Below are positions 7,603 to 16,551 of a stretch of DNA of 45,269 bases, piece by piece. How positions within the stretch are numbered: position 1 is the stretch's first letter; the number at the start of each line of letters is the position of its first letter. Origin of the DNA: Archaeoglobi archaeon (GTDB lineage Archaea > Halobacteriota > Archaeoglobi > Archaeoglobales > Archaeoglobaceae); contig JAPDIW010000017.1 of the NCBI GenBank assembly GCA_029259415.1, positions 1 through 45,269 of the forward strand, given 5' to 3'. Position numbers and translations under genes: made by a program. The notes beneath the pieces were generated by a model. The model was not told the origin of the DNA and made no database searches. It saw only the letters and a list, made by a program, of their open reading frames with translations.

Positions 7603-8544
7603 ATGCAGGAAGTCCTCGAAGCAGCAGAAAAAATCAAGAGCATGGAAGTGAGGGGGGCGGCGAGAATTGCCAAATTTGCCGCTGAAATCCTGATGAAATT
7701 TGCTGAGAAAGCTTCTCCCGAGAAGTTTGATGAAGAGATGAAGTGGGCTGCAGACACCCTTCTCAACACACGCCCAACGGCGGTAAGCCTATACAATGCG
7801 ATAAACTACGTGATGCGTTACAGCGGTGAAAGCGTTGATGAGAAGAGGAAGAGTGTTATAAGGAGGGCGAAGGAGTTCATTAACTGGGTCGAGACCGCGC
7901 AGAGGAAAATCGGTGAGATTGGGGAGAAAAGGATAAAGGACGGTTACACCGTAATGACCCACTGCAACTCCTCCGCTGCCTTGTCAGTGATAAAGAGAGC
8001 TCATGAGAACGGAAAGGACATTAGGGTCATAGCCACCGAATCGAGGCCAAGGTGGCAGGGGCACATAACAGCTAGGCAATTAAGGGAGGCAGGGATTGAT
8101 GTGACTTTAATCGTTGACTCTGCTGTAAGATATTTCATCGACGACGTGGACTGTGTTGTGGTTGGAGCTGACACGATAACCGCCAATGGTGCTTTGATAA
8201 ACAAAATCGGCACTTCACAAATTGCTCTTGCAGCAAAGGAGGCGAGAGTCCCGTTTATGGTTGCCGCTGAAACGTACAAGTTCAGCCCCAAAACGCTCTT
8301 CGGGGAACTTGTTGTTATTGAAGAAAGAGATGCGAGAGAAGTCGCTCCAGAGGAATTGCTGAAGCTTGGAGTGAAGGTGAGAAATCCGGCTTTCGATGTT
8401 ACTCCGAGGGACTACATTGACGTTATTATCACGGAAATCGGTGCAATCCCGCCTGAAATGGCCTATGTAGTGATTACTGAGAGGTTGGGCTACGCCGGAA
8501 TAGAAGAGGAGGAAATAACGCTGAATTCAAGGCACTTCGATTAG
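7603..8544 (+). CDS. Ribose-1,5-bisphosphate isomerase (eIF-2B-like family)
   Basis: This enzyme of the archaeal AMP/pentose bisphosphate pathway converts ribose 1,5-bisphosphate to ribulose 1,5-bisphosphate, the substrate of type III RuBisCO. The 313-residue protein belongs to the eIF-2B alpha/beta/delta-like family. Its Thr-His-Cys-Asn-Ser motif places Cys121 and the Val-Gly-Ala-Asp motif places Asp190, the same 69-residue spacing as the catalytic Cys and Asp of the Thermococcus kodakarensis enzyme (Cys133, Asp202). Many databases call such proteins translation initiation factor aIF-2BII, which is probably wrong. A TATA-like element (about 7574-7580) lies about 25 bases upstream of the ATG, so the message is probably leaderless. 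AMP phosphorylase and RuBisCO are not in the window. Confidence 0.88.
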   Translation: MQEVLEAAEKIKSMEVRGAARIAKFAAEILMKFAEKASPEKFDEEMKWAADTLLNTRPTAVSLYNAINYVMRYSGESVDEKRKSVIRRAKEFINWVETAQRKIGEIGEKRIKDGYTVMTHCNSSAALSVIKRAHENGKDIRVIATESRPRWQGHITARQLREAGIDVTLIVDSAVRYFIDDVDCVVVGADTITANGALINKIGTSQIALAAKEARVPFMVAAETYKFSPKTLFGELVVIEERDAREVAPEELLKLGVKVRNPAFDVTPRDYIDVIITEIGAIPPEMAYVVITERLGYAGIEEEEITLNSRHFD

Positions 8545-8591
8545 TTATTTTTGATTGCGAAAACTTTTTGACCCCACCACGAATTTCTAAT

Positions 8592-9437
8592 GTGAACAAG
8601 ATCCGGGCGTTAATTGAAGTAACCAAGCCGAAGCAGACCTTCCTTTTGATGATTACTTTCTTAGTCTCCTATATCGTCGCCCGCGGAGGGGCTGACTTCA
8701 ATTTCCTCATTGCTACATTCTCAATGTGGCTAGCCATTTCCGGGACGACAGCAATCAACATGTGGCTCGACAGGGACATTGATTCCATAATGCCCCGAAC
8801 GAAGCAAAGACCCGTCCCAGCAGGAATTTTGAAACCCTCAGAATGTGCTGCCTATGGTGTAGGAATTTTTGCTATCGGCCAGGCACTTGGATTCCTGATA
8901 AGCTTTGAGTTCGCTCTTGTAGTTTTCCTCGGCCTCTTCTTTGACATCGTCGTTTACACAATTCTTCTGAAGAGGAGAAGTCCCTACTCCATCGTCTTGG
9001 GTGGGTTTGCGGGTGCGATGCCTGCTCTGGCAGGTTGGGTTGCGGTGCAGGGCTTCACCCTGCCGGGATTCATAATTGCCGCTATCGTTCTTCTCTGGAT
9101 CCCATCTCACATCTGGTACATTTCAATGCACTACGAAGAGGACTACAGGCTGGCCAATATTCCAATGTATCCTCTTGTGGTGGGAATGGAGAGAGCTTCG
9201 TGGATGATAGTTCTCGCCACAGCTGCGATGCTCGTCTTAGCTGCAAGCCTCTACATCTTACTACCGCTTGGAGTTTTCTATCTCGTCATATCCACATCTG
9301 CGGTGGCATTTTTCCTTTTAAAGGCGATAAAGTTTGCTCTCTCTCCCGACAGAGTTAAGGCAAGGAAAATGTACAAGCTTGCGAGCATGACTCTTGGCTT
9401 AGTATACTTTTCCCTTCTTCTGGGTGTATTTTTATAA
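8592..9437 (+). CDS. Heme O synthase-like UbiA prenyltransferase
   Basis: An integral membrane protein of about 281 residues with eight to nine predicted helices. The first polyprenyl-diphosphate/Mg site reads Asn-x3-Asp-x3-Asp (in 'NMWLDRDIDSIMPRT'). The second cytoplasmic loop has 'EEDYRLANIPMYP', close to the corresponding loop of protoheme IX farnesyltransferase (CtaB/CyoE/COX10). These features place it with heme O synthases rather than menaquinone or geranylgeranylglyceryl-phosphate enzymes. I chose GTG 8592 because the homologous region begins just after it; TTG 8568 adds eight residues of no clear value. Use of heme O in a strict anaerobe would be unexpected, so the true substrate may be a modified heme or a quinone ring. 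Confidence 0.75.
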   Translation: MNKIRALIEVTKPKQTFLLMITFLVSYIVARGGADFNFLIATFSMWLAISGTTAINMWLDRDIDSIMPRTKQRPVPAGILKPSECAAYGVGIFAIGQALGFLISFEFALVVFLGLFFDIVVYTILLKRRSPYSIVLGGFAGAMPALAGWVAVQGFTLPGFIIAAIVLLWIPSHIWYISMHYEEDYRLANIPMYPLVVGMERASWMIVLATAAMLVLAASLYILLPLGVFYLVISTSAVAFFLLKAIKFALSPDRVKARKMYKLASMTLGLVYFSLLLGVFL

Positions 9438-9460
9438 ACAAGGCCTTCTTACTTAAGCCA

Positions 9461-10822
9461 ATGTGGAGCATTCTTAAGGCGGTCCGTGAAAATCCGGAGA
9501 TCCTTTACGAGTCTCAAAAAAGAAGAGGGTTGAGTGTTGAAATCGTTGATAGGGCAGTAGAACTTGACAGGAAGCGGAGAGAGAAGCTTAAAGAAGTTAA
9601 TCAGCTAAGAAAGCGGAGAAACGAGCTTGCACGCAAGGTGAAGGAGGCGAAGGGTGAGGAGAGAGCGAAAATTATAGAGGAGGCAAAGACCATTTCAGAA
9701 GAGGTTAAAAGGGCGGAGCAGGAGCTTAAAAAGCTTGAGACTGGGCTTGAGGAGGTTCTGCTTTCAATTCCTAACATAATTCACGAGACCGTTCCAGTGG
9801 GGAAGGACGATACTGAGAACGTGCCGATAAAGTACTGGGGGAAGGCGAAGGTTTACTTTGAAGACGTCGATTCATTTGTCGAGATGACGCAAGGAATGGC
9901 GGAGTATGAAGTGACCGATGTAAAGCCTGTTGGCCATGCTGACGCTGTTGAAATTTTCGGCTGGGCTGATCTTGAGAGAGCGGCGAAGGTGGCTGGAGCG
10001 AGGTTTTACTACCTGCTGAACGACCTCGTCTGGCTTGATTTTGCTTTGATGATGTACGCTCTCGATTATCTCAAGAAGACGGGATTTACAATCGTTAATC
10101 CACCCTACATGATGCGAAGAGAGGCCTACAGTGGAGTTACGGCCTTCAGCGACTTTGAAGAGGTGATATACAAGGTTGAGGACGAGGACCTCTACCTCAT
10201 AGCGACGAGCGAGCATCCTATCGCTGCCATGCACATGAAGGAAGTTCTGGAGGAGCGAGAGCTACCTCTGCTTTATGCCGGAGTCTCTCCCTGCTTCAGA
10301 AAAGAGGCTGGAGCGCATGGAAAGGACACGAAGGGGATATTCAGAGTCCACCAGTTCAACAAGGTGGAGCAGTTCGTCTTCTCTCTGCCGGAACAAAGCT
10401 GGGACTGGCATGAAAAACTTTTGGAAAATGTGGAGAAGCTGTGGCAGGGGTTAGGCATTCCGTACAGAATCGTGAACATCTGCACCGGAGATTTGGGGAT
10501 TGTAGCGGCCAAAAAATATGACCTTGAGGCGTGGATGCCTGCTCAGGGCAAATACAGAGAGATGGTCTCCTGCAGCAACTGCACGGACTGGCAGAGCTAC
10601 AGACTCAACATAAGGTTTGCAGAGGAGAGAGGAAAGCCGAGCAAGGGGTTTGTCCACACTCTAAACTCAACAGCCATCGCCACGACAAGAGCCATCACAG
10701 CCATCATCGAGAACTTCCAGCAGGAAGATGGAAGGGTTGAAATTCCGAAAGTGCTGAGAAAATATCTCGAGCCCATTGAATCCGCCCCCAAGGACTTCAT
10801 CCTGCCAGCAAAAACTCAGTAG
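9461..10822 (+). CDS. serS: Seryl-tRNA synthetase
   Basis: Charges tRNA-Ser with serine. The 453-residue protein is the common (bacterial-type) class II enzyme, not the rare methanogen type. A long coiled-coil tRNA-binding arm occupies about residues 25-105. The catalytic core includes Thr-Ser-Glu-His-Pro (serine pocket), motif 2 around 'GVSPCFRKEAG', and motif 3 near the C-terminus ('GRVEIPKVLRKYL'). Length is normal. Its 3' end overlaps by seven bases the end of the convergent M24 peptidase gene. Confidence 0.95.
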   Translation: MWSILKAVRENPEILYESQKRRGLSVEIVDRAVELDRKRREKLKEVNQLRKRRNELARKVKEAKGEERAKIIEEAKTISEEVKRAEQELKKLETGLEEVLLSIPNIIHETVPVGKDDTENVPIKYWGKAKVYFEDVDSFVEMTQGMAEYEVTDVKPVGHADAVEIFGWADLERAAKVAGARFYYLLNDLVWLDFALMMYALDYLKKTGFTIVNPPYMMRREAYSGVTAFSDFEEVIYKVEDEDLYLIATSEHPIAAMHMKEVLEERELPLLYAGVSPCFRKEAGAHGKDTKGIFRVHQFNKVEQFVFSLPEQSWDWHEKLLENVEKLWQGLGIPYRIVNICTGDLGIVAAKKYDLEAWMPAQGKYREMVSCSNCTDWQSYRLNIRFAEERGKPSKGFVHTLNSTAIATTRAITAIIENFQQEDGRVEIPKVLRKYLEPIESAPKDFILPAKTQ

Positions 10823-11907
10823 AGCCTTATGAACTTCTCGAAGGGTGTAAGGACTTCACAATCTTTTTCTCTCACGACAACAGTATCTTCAACTCTTACA
10901 CCCCCGATTTTAGAGTAGTACAGCCCAGGCTCAACGGTGACCACCATTCCCTTCTTCAGCTCGACGCTCAGCTCACTAATCCTCGGCTCCTCGTGCACTT
11001 CAAGTCCAATTCCGTGGCCGGTGGAGTGTATAAACCCCTCTCCTTTCTCCGTCTTGAAGCCGTAGCTGTTAAGCACGTCCTTCACCAGCTGGTGAACATC
11101 TCTCGCATCAACTCCGTCTTTTATCATTCCAATCGCCTTTTCCTGCGCGTCAATAACAGCTTTGTACATCTCCTCCAGCTCGACATTTTTCCTCAAAAAT
11201 ATCGTTCTCGTAAAGTCGGAGTAGTAAAGGTGGTCAACGCTCTTCGGAAAGACGTCGAGAACTACGTGATCCTCTATCTTACCCCTTCCAATCTCGTGTG
11301 GGTCGGAAGAGGCTTTTCCCGATGATGCAATAGTGTTCTCCGCCAGATATCCCTCAGAAAACAGCTTGACCTCAACTGCTCTCCTCAACTCCTCGCAGGT
11401 TTTAAAGTTGAAGTTTTCCACCACCCACTTTACACATCTCAGGATTGCGTTGCTGGTGTCCCTGATTTTTTCAATTTCAGAAGAGCTCTTAATAATCCTC
11501 AGCTTCGCAAAAGGGTTCCTTACAACCTCCACCTGAAAGTGCTTCATGAGCTCAAATGAGATATAAGTTGGCAGCTCTTCCGGGAGAAGGAGCTTCCTGC
11601 ACCTCCCCTCCTTCAAAACCGACACCAGAATGTCCAGATACGCCTTCTTTGCGTCTTTCATCTCCTTCAGCTTGTCCATGTATCCGAGGTCGTTGAGCGA
11701 AACAACTTCTTTAACTCTGCTCTCCCTCTCCGCCCTCCTCTTTTCCATTTCAGGAACAATAAGGATATCAGAACCGTCAATACCTGCAATGTACGTTAGC
11801 GGGTCGTATGTCTTGAACTTCGTCGCGTAGTAGAAGTTTGCATCGTTGCTCGAACCGTGGAGGATTATGAAGTCGGCATCGTGTTCCCTGAGAAACTTGG
11901 CAATCAT
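10816..11907 (-). CDS. M24 family aminopeptidase / Xaa-Pro dipeptidase
   Basis: A cytoplasmic metallopeptidase of 363 residues with an N-terminal creatinase-like domain (about 1-140) and a C-terminal pita-bread domain. The five metal ligands are visible in order: the two Asp in 'VLDVFPKSVDHLYYSDFTR', His in His-Ser-Thr-Gly-His-Gly, Glu in Val-Glu-Pro-Gly and Glu in Arg-Val-Glu-Asp. This suits a Pro-dipeptidase or aminopeptidase P-like enzyme releasing residues next to proline; exact specificity cannot be read. It is convergent with serS and divergent from the acyl-CoA synthetase gene. Confidence 0.88.
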   Translation of the reverse strand: MIAKFLREHDADFIILHGSSNDANFYYATKFKTYDPLTYIAGIDGSDILIVPEMEKRRAERESRVKEVVSLNDLGYMDKLKEMKDAKKAYLDILVSVLKEGRCRKLLLPEELPTYISFELMKHFQVEVVRNPFAKLRIIKSSSEIEKIRDTSNAILRCVKWVVENFNFKTCEELRRAVEVKLFSEGYLAENTIASSGKASSDPHEIGRGKIEDHVVLDVFPKSVDHLYYSDFTRTIFLRKNVELEEMYKAVIDAQEKAIGMIKDGVDARDVHQLVKDVLNSYGFKTEKGEGFIHSTGHGIGLEVHEEPRISELSVELKKGMVVTVEPGLYYSKIGGVRVEDTVVVREKDCEVLTPFEKFIRLY

Positions 11908-11948
11908 GGGAAGAAATAAGGAGGCCGGGTTAAAAGTTTTGGGTGGCT

Positions 11949-11996
11949 AAAATTTTGTAGTGGTAAATTCAGAACATACCAAAATTTTCTTATACT
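11949..11996 (+). promoter_or_regulatory. Promoter region with inverted repeat upstream of acyl-CoA synthetase
   Basis: AAAATTTTG (11949-11957) is repeated inverted as CAAAATTTT (11980-11988), next to a TATA-like CTTATACT (about 11989-11996). With a transcription start about 25 bases further on (about 12017), the second arm touches the promoter, so a repressor site is plausible. The AT-rich arms make chance occurrence possible. Confidence 0.35.
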
Positions 11997-12039
11997 CATG
12001 ATTAGGTTGAGTATTAATGATACTAGAGAGGTGGGTTTG

Positions 12040-13653
12040 ATGAGTGAGGCGTATAACTACCAGCTTTTGCTGAAACACATTCTGGAGTATGGTGTGAACT
12101 ATGCACCAAAGCAGGAGGTTGTTTATAGGGATTTAAGGAGGTTTACATATAGGGACATCTATGAGAGAGTCCACAGGCTTGCAAGTGCGCTGGAAGAGCT
12201 TGGCGTAAAGAAGGGGACGAAGGTTGCAGTTCTTGACTGGGACAGCAACCGCTATCTCGAATGTTACTTTGCTATCCCAATGATGGGAGCTGTTCTGCAT
12301 ACGGTAAACGTAAGACTGAGCCCTGAGGATCTCCTCTACACAATGCAGCATGCAGAGGATGAGGTTGTTCTTGTTTACAAGGACTTTGTACCGCTTGTTG
12401 AATCAATTTCAGACAAACTTGATACTGTGAAAAATTATGTCGTTATGACCGACGACACTATGCCTGAGACAAAGCTCACTGACATAGAGTATGAAGAGAT
12501 GCTGAAAAAGGCGAGTCCTAACTATGAATTCCCGGACTTCGACGAGAACACCATGGCAACCTTGAGCTACACTACAGGCACAACGGGGAGACCTAAGGGT
12601 GTCTGGTTCACCCATAGAAAACTTGTCCTACATACTTTAGCGGGGAGTGTTGCACTTACCGGTATCCGTTCTCCTCTCCGCCTGACTGGAGATAACGAGG
12701 TTTACATGCCCCTTACCCCAATGTTCCATGTCCATGCTTGGGGAGTACCATATATGAGCTGGCTTCTTGGCCTCAAACATGTCTATCCTGGAAGATATGA
12801 ACCTCAAATGATTGCAAAGCTTGTGCTGACTGAAAAGGTTACCTACAGCCACTGTGTCCCGACAATTCTGCAAATGATCGTTGATAACCTCCCCGAAGGT
12901 TTCAAGTTCCCAGGCTGGAAGGTTCTTATTGGCGGAGCGAAGCTCCCGAAGGGTCTTGCACTAAGAGCGAGAGAGAAAGGAATATACACAATGGCTGCAT
13001 ACGGTATGTCGGAAACTTGCCCAGCTTTGACAGGAGGCTTCCTGAAGCCACACCTGCTTAATGTTGACGAAGAAAAGAAGCTTGACCTGTCGATAAAGAC
13101 TGGCATTCCATTCCCGTTGGTTTACGTTAGAGTCGTGCACGACGACTTCACGGATGTCAAGCCTGACGAGCAGGACATGGGTGAGGTTGTTGTGAGGGCA
13201 CCGTGGCTTACCGACAGCTACCTCAAGGATCCGGAGAAGACGAAGGAGCTCTGGGAGGGAGGCTGGCTGCACACCGGAGACATCGCCGTCATGGATGAAG
13301 AAGGATATATAACAATCGTTGACAGACTGAAGGATGTTGTCAAGAGCGGAGGAGAGTGGATTTCAACACTCACTCTTGAAAACCTCCTGAGTCTGCATCC
13401 CAAGGTTAGAGAGGTTGCGGTTATTGGTGTGCCGGACGAGAAGTGGGGAGAGAGGCCGCTTGCAATCATCGTCCCAATGCCCGGAGAAAAGCCGACACAG
13501 GAGGAACTGAGAGAGCACCTAATGAAGTTTGTAGAGGAGGGCAAGATAACGAAGTGGGCAGTCCCGGACAGATTTGAGATCGTCGATGAGATACCGAAGA
13601 CCAGCGTCGGCAAGATAGACAAGAAAGTCCTAAGGCAGATGTACTCTCGCTAA
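12040..13653 (+). CDS. AMP-dependent acyl-CoA synthetase (fatty-acid--CoA ligase)
   Basis: Activates a carboxylic acid to its CoA thioester through an acyl-adenylate, feeding beta-oxidation. About 537 residues with the full ANL-family signature: P-loop-like 'YTTGTTGRPKGV', adenylate motif Tyr-Gly-Met-Ser-Glu-Thr, hinge 'GDIAVMDEEGYITIVDRLKD' and the C-terminal lysine in 'PKTSVGKIDKK'. It most resembles medium/long-chain ligases. ATG 12040 is chosen because GAGGTG (12028-12033) precedes it by six bases and the predicted transcription start lies between it and the upstream ATG 11998. It ends in a T-rich stretch shared with the convergent PAS-protein gene. Confidence 0.88.
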   Translation: MSEAYNYQLLLKHILEYGVNYAPKQEVVYRDLRRFTYRDIYERVHRLASALEELGVKKGTKVAVLDWDSNRYLECYFAIPMMGAVLHTVNVRLSPEDLLYTMQHAEDEVVLVYKDFVPLVESISDKLDTVKNYVVMTDDTMPETKLTDIEYEEMLKKASPNYEFPDFDENTMATLSYTTGTTGRPKGVWFTHRKLVLHTLAGSVALTGIRSPLRLTGDNEVYMPLTPMFHVHAWGVPYMSWLLGLKHVYPGRYEPQMIAKLVLTEKVTYSHCVPTILQMIVDNLPEGFKFPGWKVLIGGAKLPKGLALRAREKGIYTMAAYGMSETCPALTGGFLKPHLLNVDEEKKLDLSIKTGIPFPLVYVRVVHDDFTDVKPDEQDMGEVVVRAPWLTDSYLKDPEKTKELWEGGWLHTGDIAVMDEEGYITIVDRLKDVVKSGGEWISTLTLENLLSLHPKVREVAVIGVPDEKWGERPLAIIVPMPGEKPTQEELREHLMKFVEEGKITKWAVPDRFEIVDEIPKTSVGKIDKKVLRQMYSR

Positions 13654-15671
13654 ACTTTTTTAAATTCCTTTTCTATTTTTGACACGTCGTAGATTTGCCT
13701 CTCTATTTTGGCGATTCTTTCCGATTTTGCCCAGGAAACGTCGAGCTCTTTAACAATTTCAACGATTCTTTCAATCTGCCTGAATATCTTGTCCCTGACC
13801 TCTTCATCCTCAATGTAAATTTCAGTAAAAGCCCTGATGGCTGCGAGTGGATTCCTTATTCTGTCAACGAGGTAAGCTAGCGTTTTTATGTTCTCAACAA
13901 GCTGTTTGAGTAACTCTTCTCTTCTTTCCTCATCTTCCATAGATTTGAAGGCAAATGCGATGTCGTCAATCAGTGTTTTCAGCAAAGACCGCATTTCCTC
14001 ATCCACTCTTTTCACACACAGAAAGCCGTACGTTTTTTCGCCGTAACTTATTTCAATACATTCTCCCCCAATAGGTTTCTCTACAATTTTTGCGGAATAA
14101 TCTGACAATGTCTCCTCTATCTTCTTCACAAGTTCTCCGCGGTCGCGTATCCTGACTATTGCTTCGTTAACTTCCACCATTTCTCTCAACAGCTTGTTCA
14201 GCTTTCGAAGTTCAGTTATCTCCTGCGCGATCACTAGGCAGTGCTTTTCACCCTTAACTTCAATCGGCAGGTAGAAGTTGATGAAGTATCTTCCACTCCT
14301 CTCATCTTCAAACTCAACAAGCGAATCTTCCTCGAGAGCTTTCTTGAGGTACATGAGCCTTCTTTCTGCAACATCTGCTGGAAAAATTTCAGATAAAGTT
14401 CTGCCTATCGGATTTTCCCCAATGCTTTTCACCATCGCTGGATTTGCTTCGACAAACCTCCCTTCTTTATCCAGAATCGCAATAAGGACAGGAGAATGCG
14501 TAAAAACTGCCCTGTATCTTTCTTCACTCTCCTTTATCTCTCTTTCCATCTTTATTTTCTCGGTGACGTCTGAGGCAATGGAAATGCCGTAAATCCTTCC
14601 TTTAGCATCCCTATAAATCGTGTTGCGCCACTCACACGTGATGGTTCTACCGTCTTTCGTTAAATTCTCGTTTATCGAGTGCGTGTAAATCTCTCCTTTG
14701 AGGATTCTTTTCGCAATTTGCCGCATTTTGCCCTTCAGCGGCTCTGGAACGAGGAGTTCAATGATATCTTTTCCAAGAACCTCTTCTTTTTTCCATCCAA
14801 AAATCACCTCTGCTCTCCTGTTCCAGTCTACGATCCTTGACTTATCGTCAAAAACGATAATAGCTAAGGGTGAGTAGTTGAAAACAGATCGGTATTTTTC
14901 CTCGCTCTCTTTTAGCCTCTCCTCCAGCTTAACCCTTTCAGTCACATCCCTGAAGTTCCCAACGAACCCTGTAACTTTGTTTCCTTCCCACAGCAGCCTG
15001 ACGTTGCCTTCAATAAATATTTCCTGTGAATCCTTTCGCTTGACCTTGAATAATAGTCCGGAAAGATTTTTTCTCTCCCTGAAAGCTTTGTTGTAGGCCC
15101 TGAATATCTCATCTGCCACTTCTTTGCTGAGTTTCAGGACTTCTGCAAAGTTCCTGCCTCTCACTTCTTCCCTAGAATAGCCAAAAGTTTCCTCAAACGC
15201 CTTGTTCACTTCAATAAAATTCCCTTCCAAGTCGGTCACGGCAATTATGTCGAGAGAGTTGTCGAAGAAATCCCTGTACCTCTCTTCTGTTCTTCTCCTT
15301 GCCGTAACATCTCGCAGAATGAGTAAAACCGCTCGTTTACCCCTGAAGGTGATGGGAGTTGGGTTCGTTTCGAACCAAACCTCTCTCCCATAGGGAAGGA
15401 TGAAAAGTTCTTCATACGGCTCAACTTCTTCACCTCTCATCACCTTGGACATTCTCTCTACCGCGATTGCCCGGTAGTCTGGGTGAATGAATTCGACAAG
15501 TTTCTTCTCCATAAGGTCTTCTACGGAGACATACTCTAAAGCTTTGGGATTGGCGTAAAGAACTCTTTCACCATCGTGAATAATGACAGGATCCGGACTG
15601 CGCTCGGCTATTATCTTCAAAGTCTCGTCATCGGCCTCTGTAATGTTTTTGCGTTTCAGGTCATCCTTCAC
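13650..15671 (-). CDS. Four-PAS sensor protein lacking histidine-kinase catalytic parts
   Basis: A 673-residue soluble protein. Four PAS domains are visible (about residues 20-125, 128-250, 258-380, 388-495), several followed by PAC-like motifs. Then comes a short region with some GAF character (about 505-580) and a helical region like a histidine kinase dimerisation domain (about 590-673). In that region the usual His-x-x-Arg-Asn-Pro-Leu motif reads Val-Asp-Arg-Ile-Arg-Asn-Pro-Leu, with Asp603 where the phosphorylated His should be, and the protein ends about 70 residues later with no HATPase domain. It would often be called a histidine kinase but cannot be one by itself. It may sense a ligand or redox state and act through dimerisation with another kinase. 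No membrane helices are seen. Confidence 0.8.
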   Translation of the reverse strand: MKDDLKRKNITEADDETLKIIAERSPDPVIIHDGERVLYANPKALEYVSVEDLMEKKLVEFIHPDYRAIAVERMSKVMRGEEVEPYEELFILPYGREVWFETNPTPITFRGKRAVLLILRDVTARRRTEERYRDFFDNSLDIIAVTDLEGNFIEVNKAFEETFGYSREEVRGRNFAEVLKLSKEVADEIFRAYNKAFRERKNLSGLLFKVKRKDSQEIFIEGNVRLLWEGNKVTGFVGNFRDVTERVKLEERLKESEEKYRSVFNYSPLAIIVFDDKSRIVDWNRRAEVIFGWKKEEVLGKDIIELLVPEPLKGKMRQIAKRILKGEIYTHSINENLTKDGRTITCEWRNTIYRDAKGRIYGISIASDVTEKIKMEREIKESEERYRAVFTHSPVLIAILDKEGRFVEANPAMVKSIGENPIGRTLSEIFPADVAERRLMYLKKALEEDSLVEFEDERSGRYFINFYLPIEVKGEKHCLVIAQEITELRKLNKLLREMVEVNEAIVRIRDRGELVKKIEETLSDYSAKIVEKPIGGECIEISYGEKTYGFLCVKRVDEEMRSLLKTLIDDIAFAFKSMEDEERREELLKQLVENIKTLAYLVDRIRNPLAAIRAFTEIYIEDEEVRDKIFRQIERIVEIVKELDVSWAKSERIAKIERQIYDVSKIEKEFKKV

Positions 15672-15752
15672 TAATTTATGATTGCTTTTCCAATAGATAA
15701 GCTTTCCCCATTATTACGATGAAAGTCATCATGAACTAAACGTTGGTTATTA

Positions 15753-15950
15753 TTACTCATCATCAAAAATGAATATATCCTCTATTTTAACATTAAAAAC
15801 CTTGGCTATCCTGTAGGCGAGCTTTAGCGATGGGTTGTATTTCCCCTTTTCAAGAAACACTATCGTTTCTCTTCTAACCCCAACCTTTTTTGCAAGCTCT
15901 TCTTGGGTCATATTGTGTTTAGCTCTGTATTCCTTTATTCTCGTCTTCAT
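15753..15950 (-). CDS. Small XRE-family (Cro/CI-type) transcriptional regulator
   Basis: The 65-residue protein is almost all helix-turn-helix, with the classic '[17 protein letters not shown]' helices and an acidic tail. Such minimal regulators (YozG-like) usually control their own operon. It follows the DUF2178-like membrane protein gene by 44 bases on the same strand, and the pair is a recurring archaeal and bacterial combination. The palindrome at 16384-16400 upstream of the pair is a likely target. Confidence 0.88.
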   Translation of the reverse strand: MKTRIKEYRAKHNMTQEELAKKVGVRRETIVFLEKGKYNPSLKLAYRIAKVFNVKIEDIFIFDDE

Positions 15951-15994
15951 ACCACATCACTCTTAGTAGTTAAATTTGAAAGTTGAATACACCT

Positions 15995-16357
15995 TTAAAC
16001 AGCTCTCCTCGAATAGAAAGCGTAAAAGCCAATGTAAAGTATCAGGATGGCACAAACGGCAAACCCAAGAACGTAACCTACGTCATTTCCCGCGGCAATC
16101 AGCAATGCACTCAGCAGTGCAGCCGACATACCGAACAGTTCGAGAGTCCTCCTTGACGCCTTCTCGGACACTCTTTCAATCCTCTCATCCTCCAGAACCT
16201 CATCAACTCTACCTCTCGCCACTCTCAGCAGTACAAGTGCTGCAATGACCGCTATTAACGCCAAATACGGCTGTCTGCTCTCCACAGCATACCCTACAGT
16301 TGCACCAAGCACAACTGCCAGTGCAGTCCCAAATAAAGCGAACCTCTTCCTGTCCAC
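15995..16357 (-). CDS. DUF2178-like membrane protein
   Basis: About 120 residues with four predicted membrane helices: two close to the N-terminus, a charged cytoplasmic loop of about 25 residues ('DEVLEDERIERVSEKASRRT'), then two more. The layout and the acidic-basic loop match DUF2178 proteins, which are typically encoded beside a small XRE regulator as here. It starts at a GTG with a GAGGGTGA-type ribosome-binding site. Function is unknown. Confidence 0.72.
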   Translation of the reverse strand: MDRKRFALFGTALAVVLGATVGYAVESRQPYLALIAVIAALVLLRVARGRVDEVLEDERIERVSEKASRRTLELFGMSAALLSALLIAAGNDVGYVLGFAVCAILILYIGFYAFYSRRAV

Positions 16358-16383
16358 TCTCTCACCCTCATTTGTTAAGTATT

Positions 16384-16400
16384 TCTAACATAATGTTAGA
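16384..16400. promoter_or_regulatory. Palindromic operator upstream of the DUF2178/XRE operon
   Basis: TCTAACAT-A-ATGTTAGA is a perfect palindrome with a one-base centre, 27 bases upstream of the DUF2178-like start. Further TGTTA/TAACA half-sites flank it (GTTAAG before, TTTAACAT after), giving a small cluster. This is the expected form of an XRE-dimer binding site and probably mediates autoregulation. Confidence 0.55.
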
Positions 16401-16551
16401 TGTTTTTAACATTTTCGCCTGCAACCCTTCCACACTTTGACAATCCCGTCCATAACTTGAACGGAGAAATAAGAGAAAAATTTAAATCCAGTCTAAGCCA
16501 TCCCAACTAAGTGACTTCAGAGTTTTCCAAAAAACGCGCTGTTGTGAGAGC

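Noticed and set aside
15753-16357. XRE gene pair read as a toxin-antitoxin system
   Set aside because: The partner is a four-helix DUF2178-like membrane protein with no toxin-like domain, so simple autoregulation is more likely.
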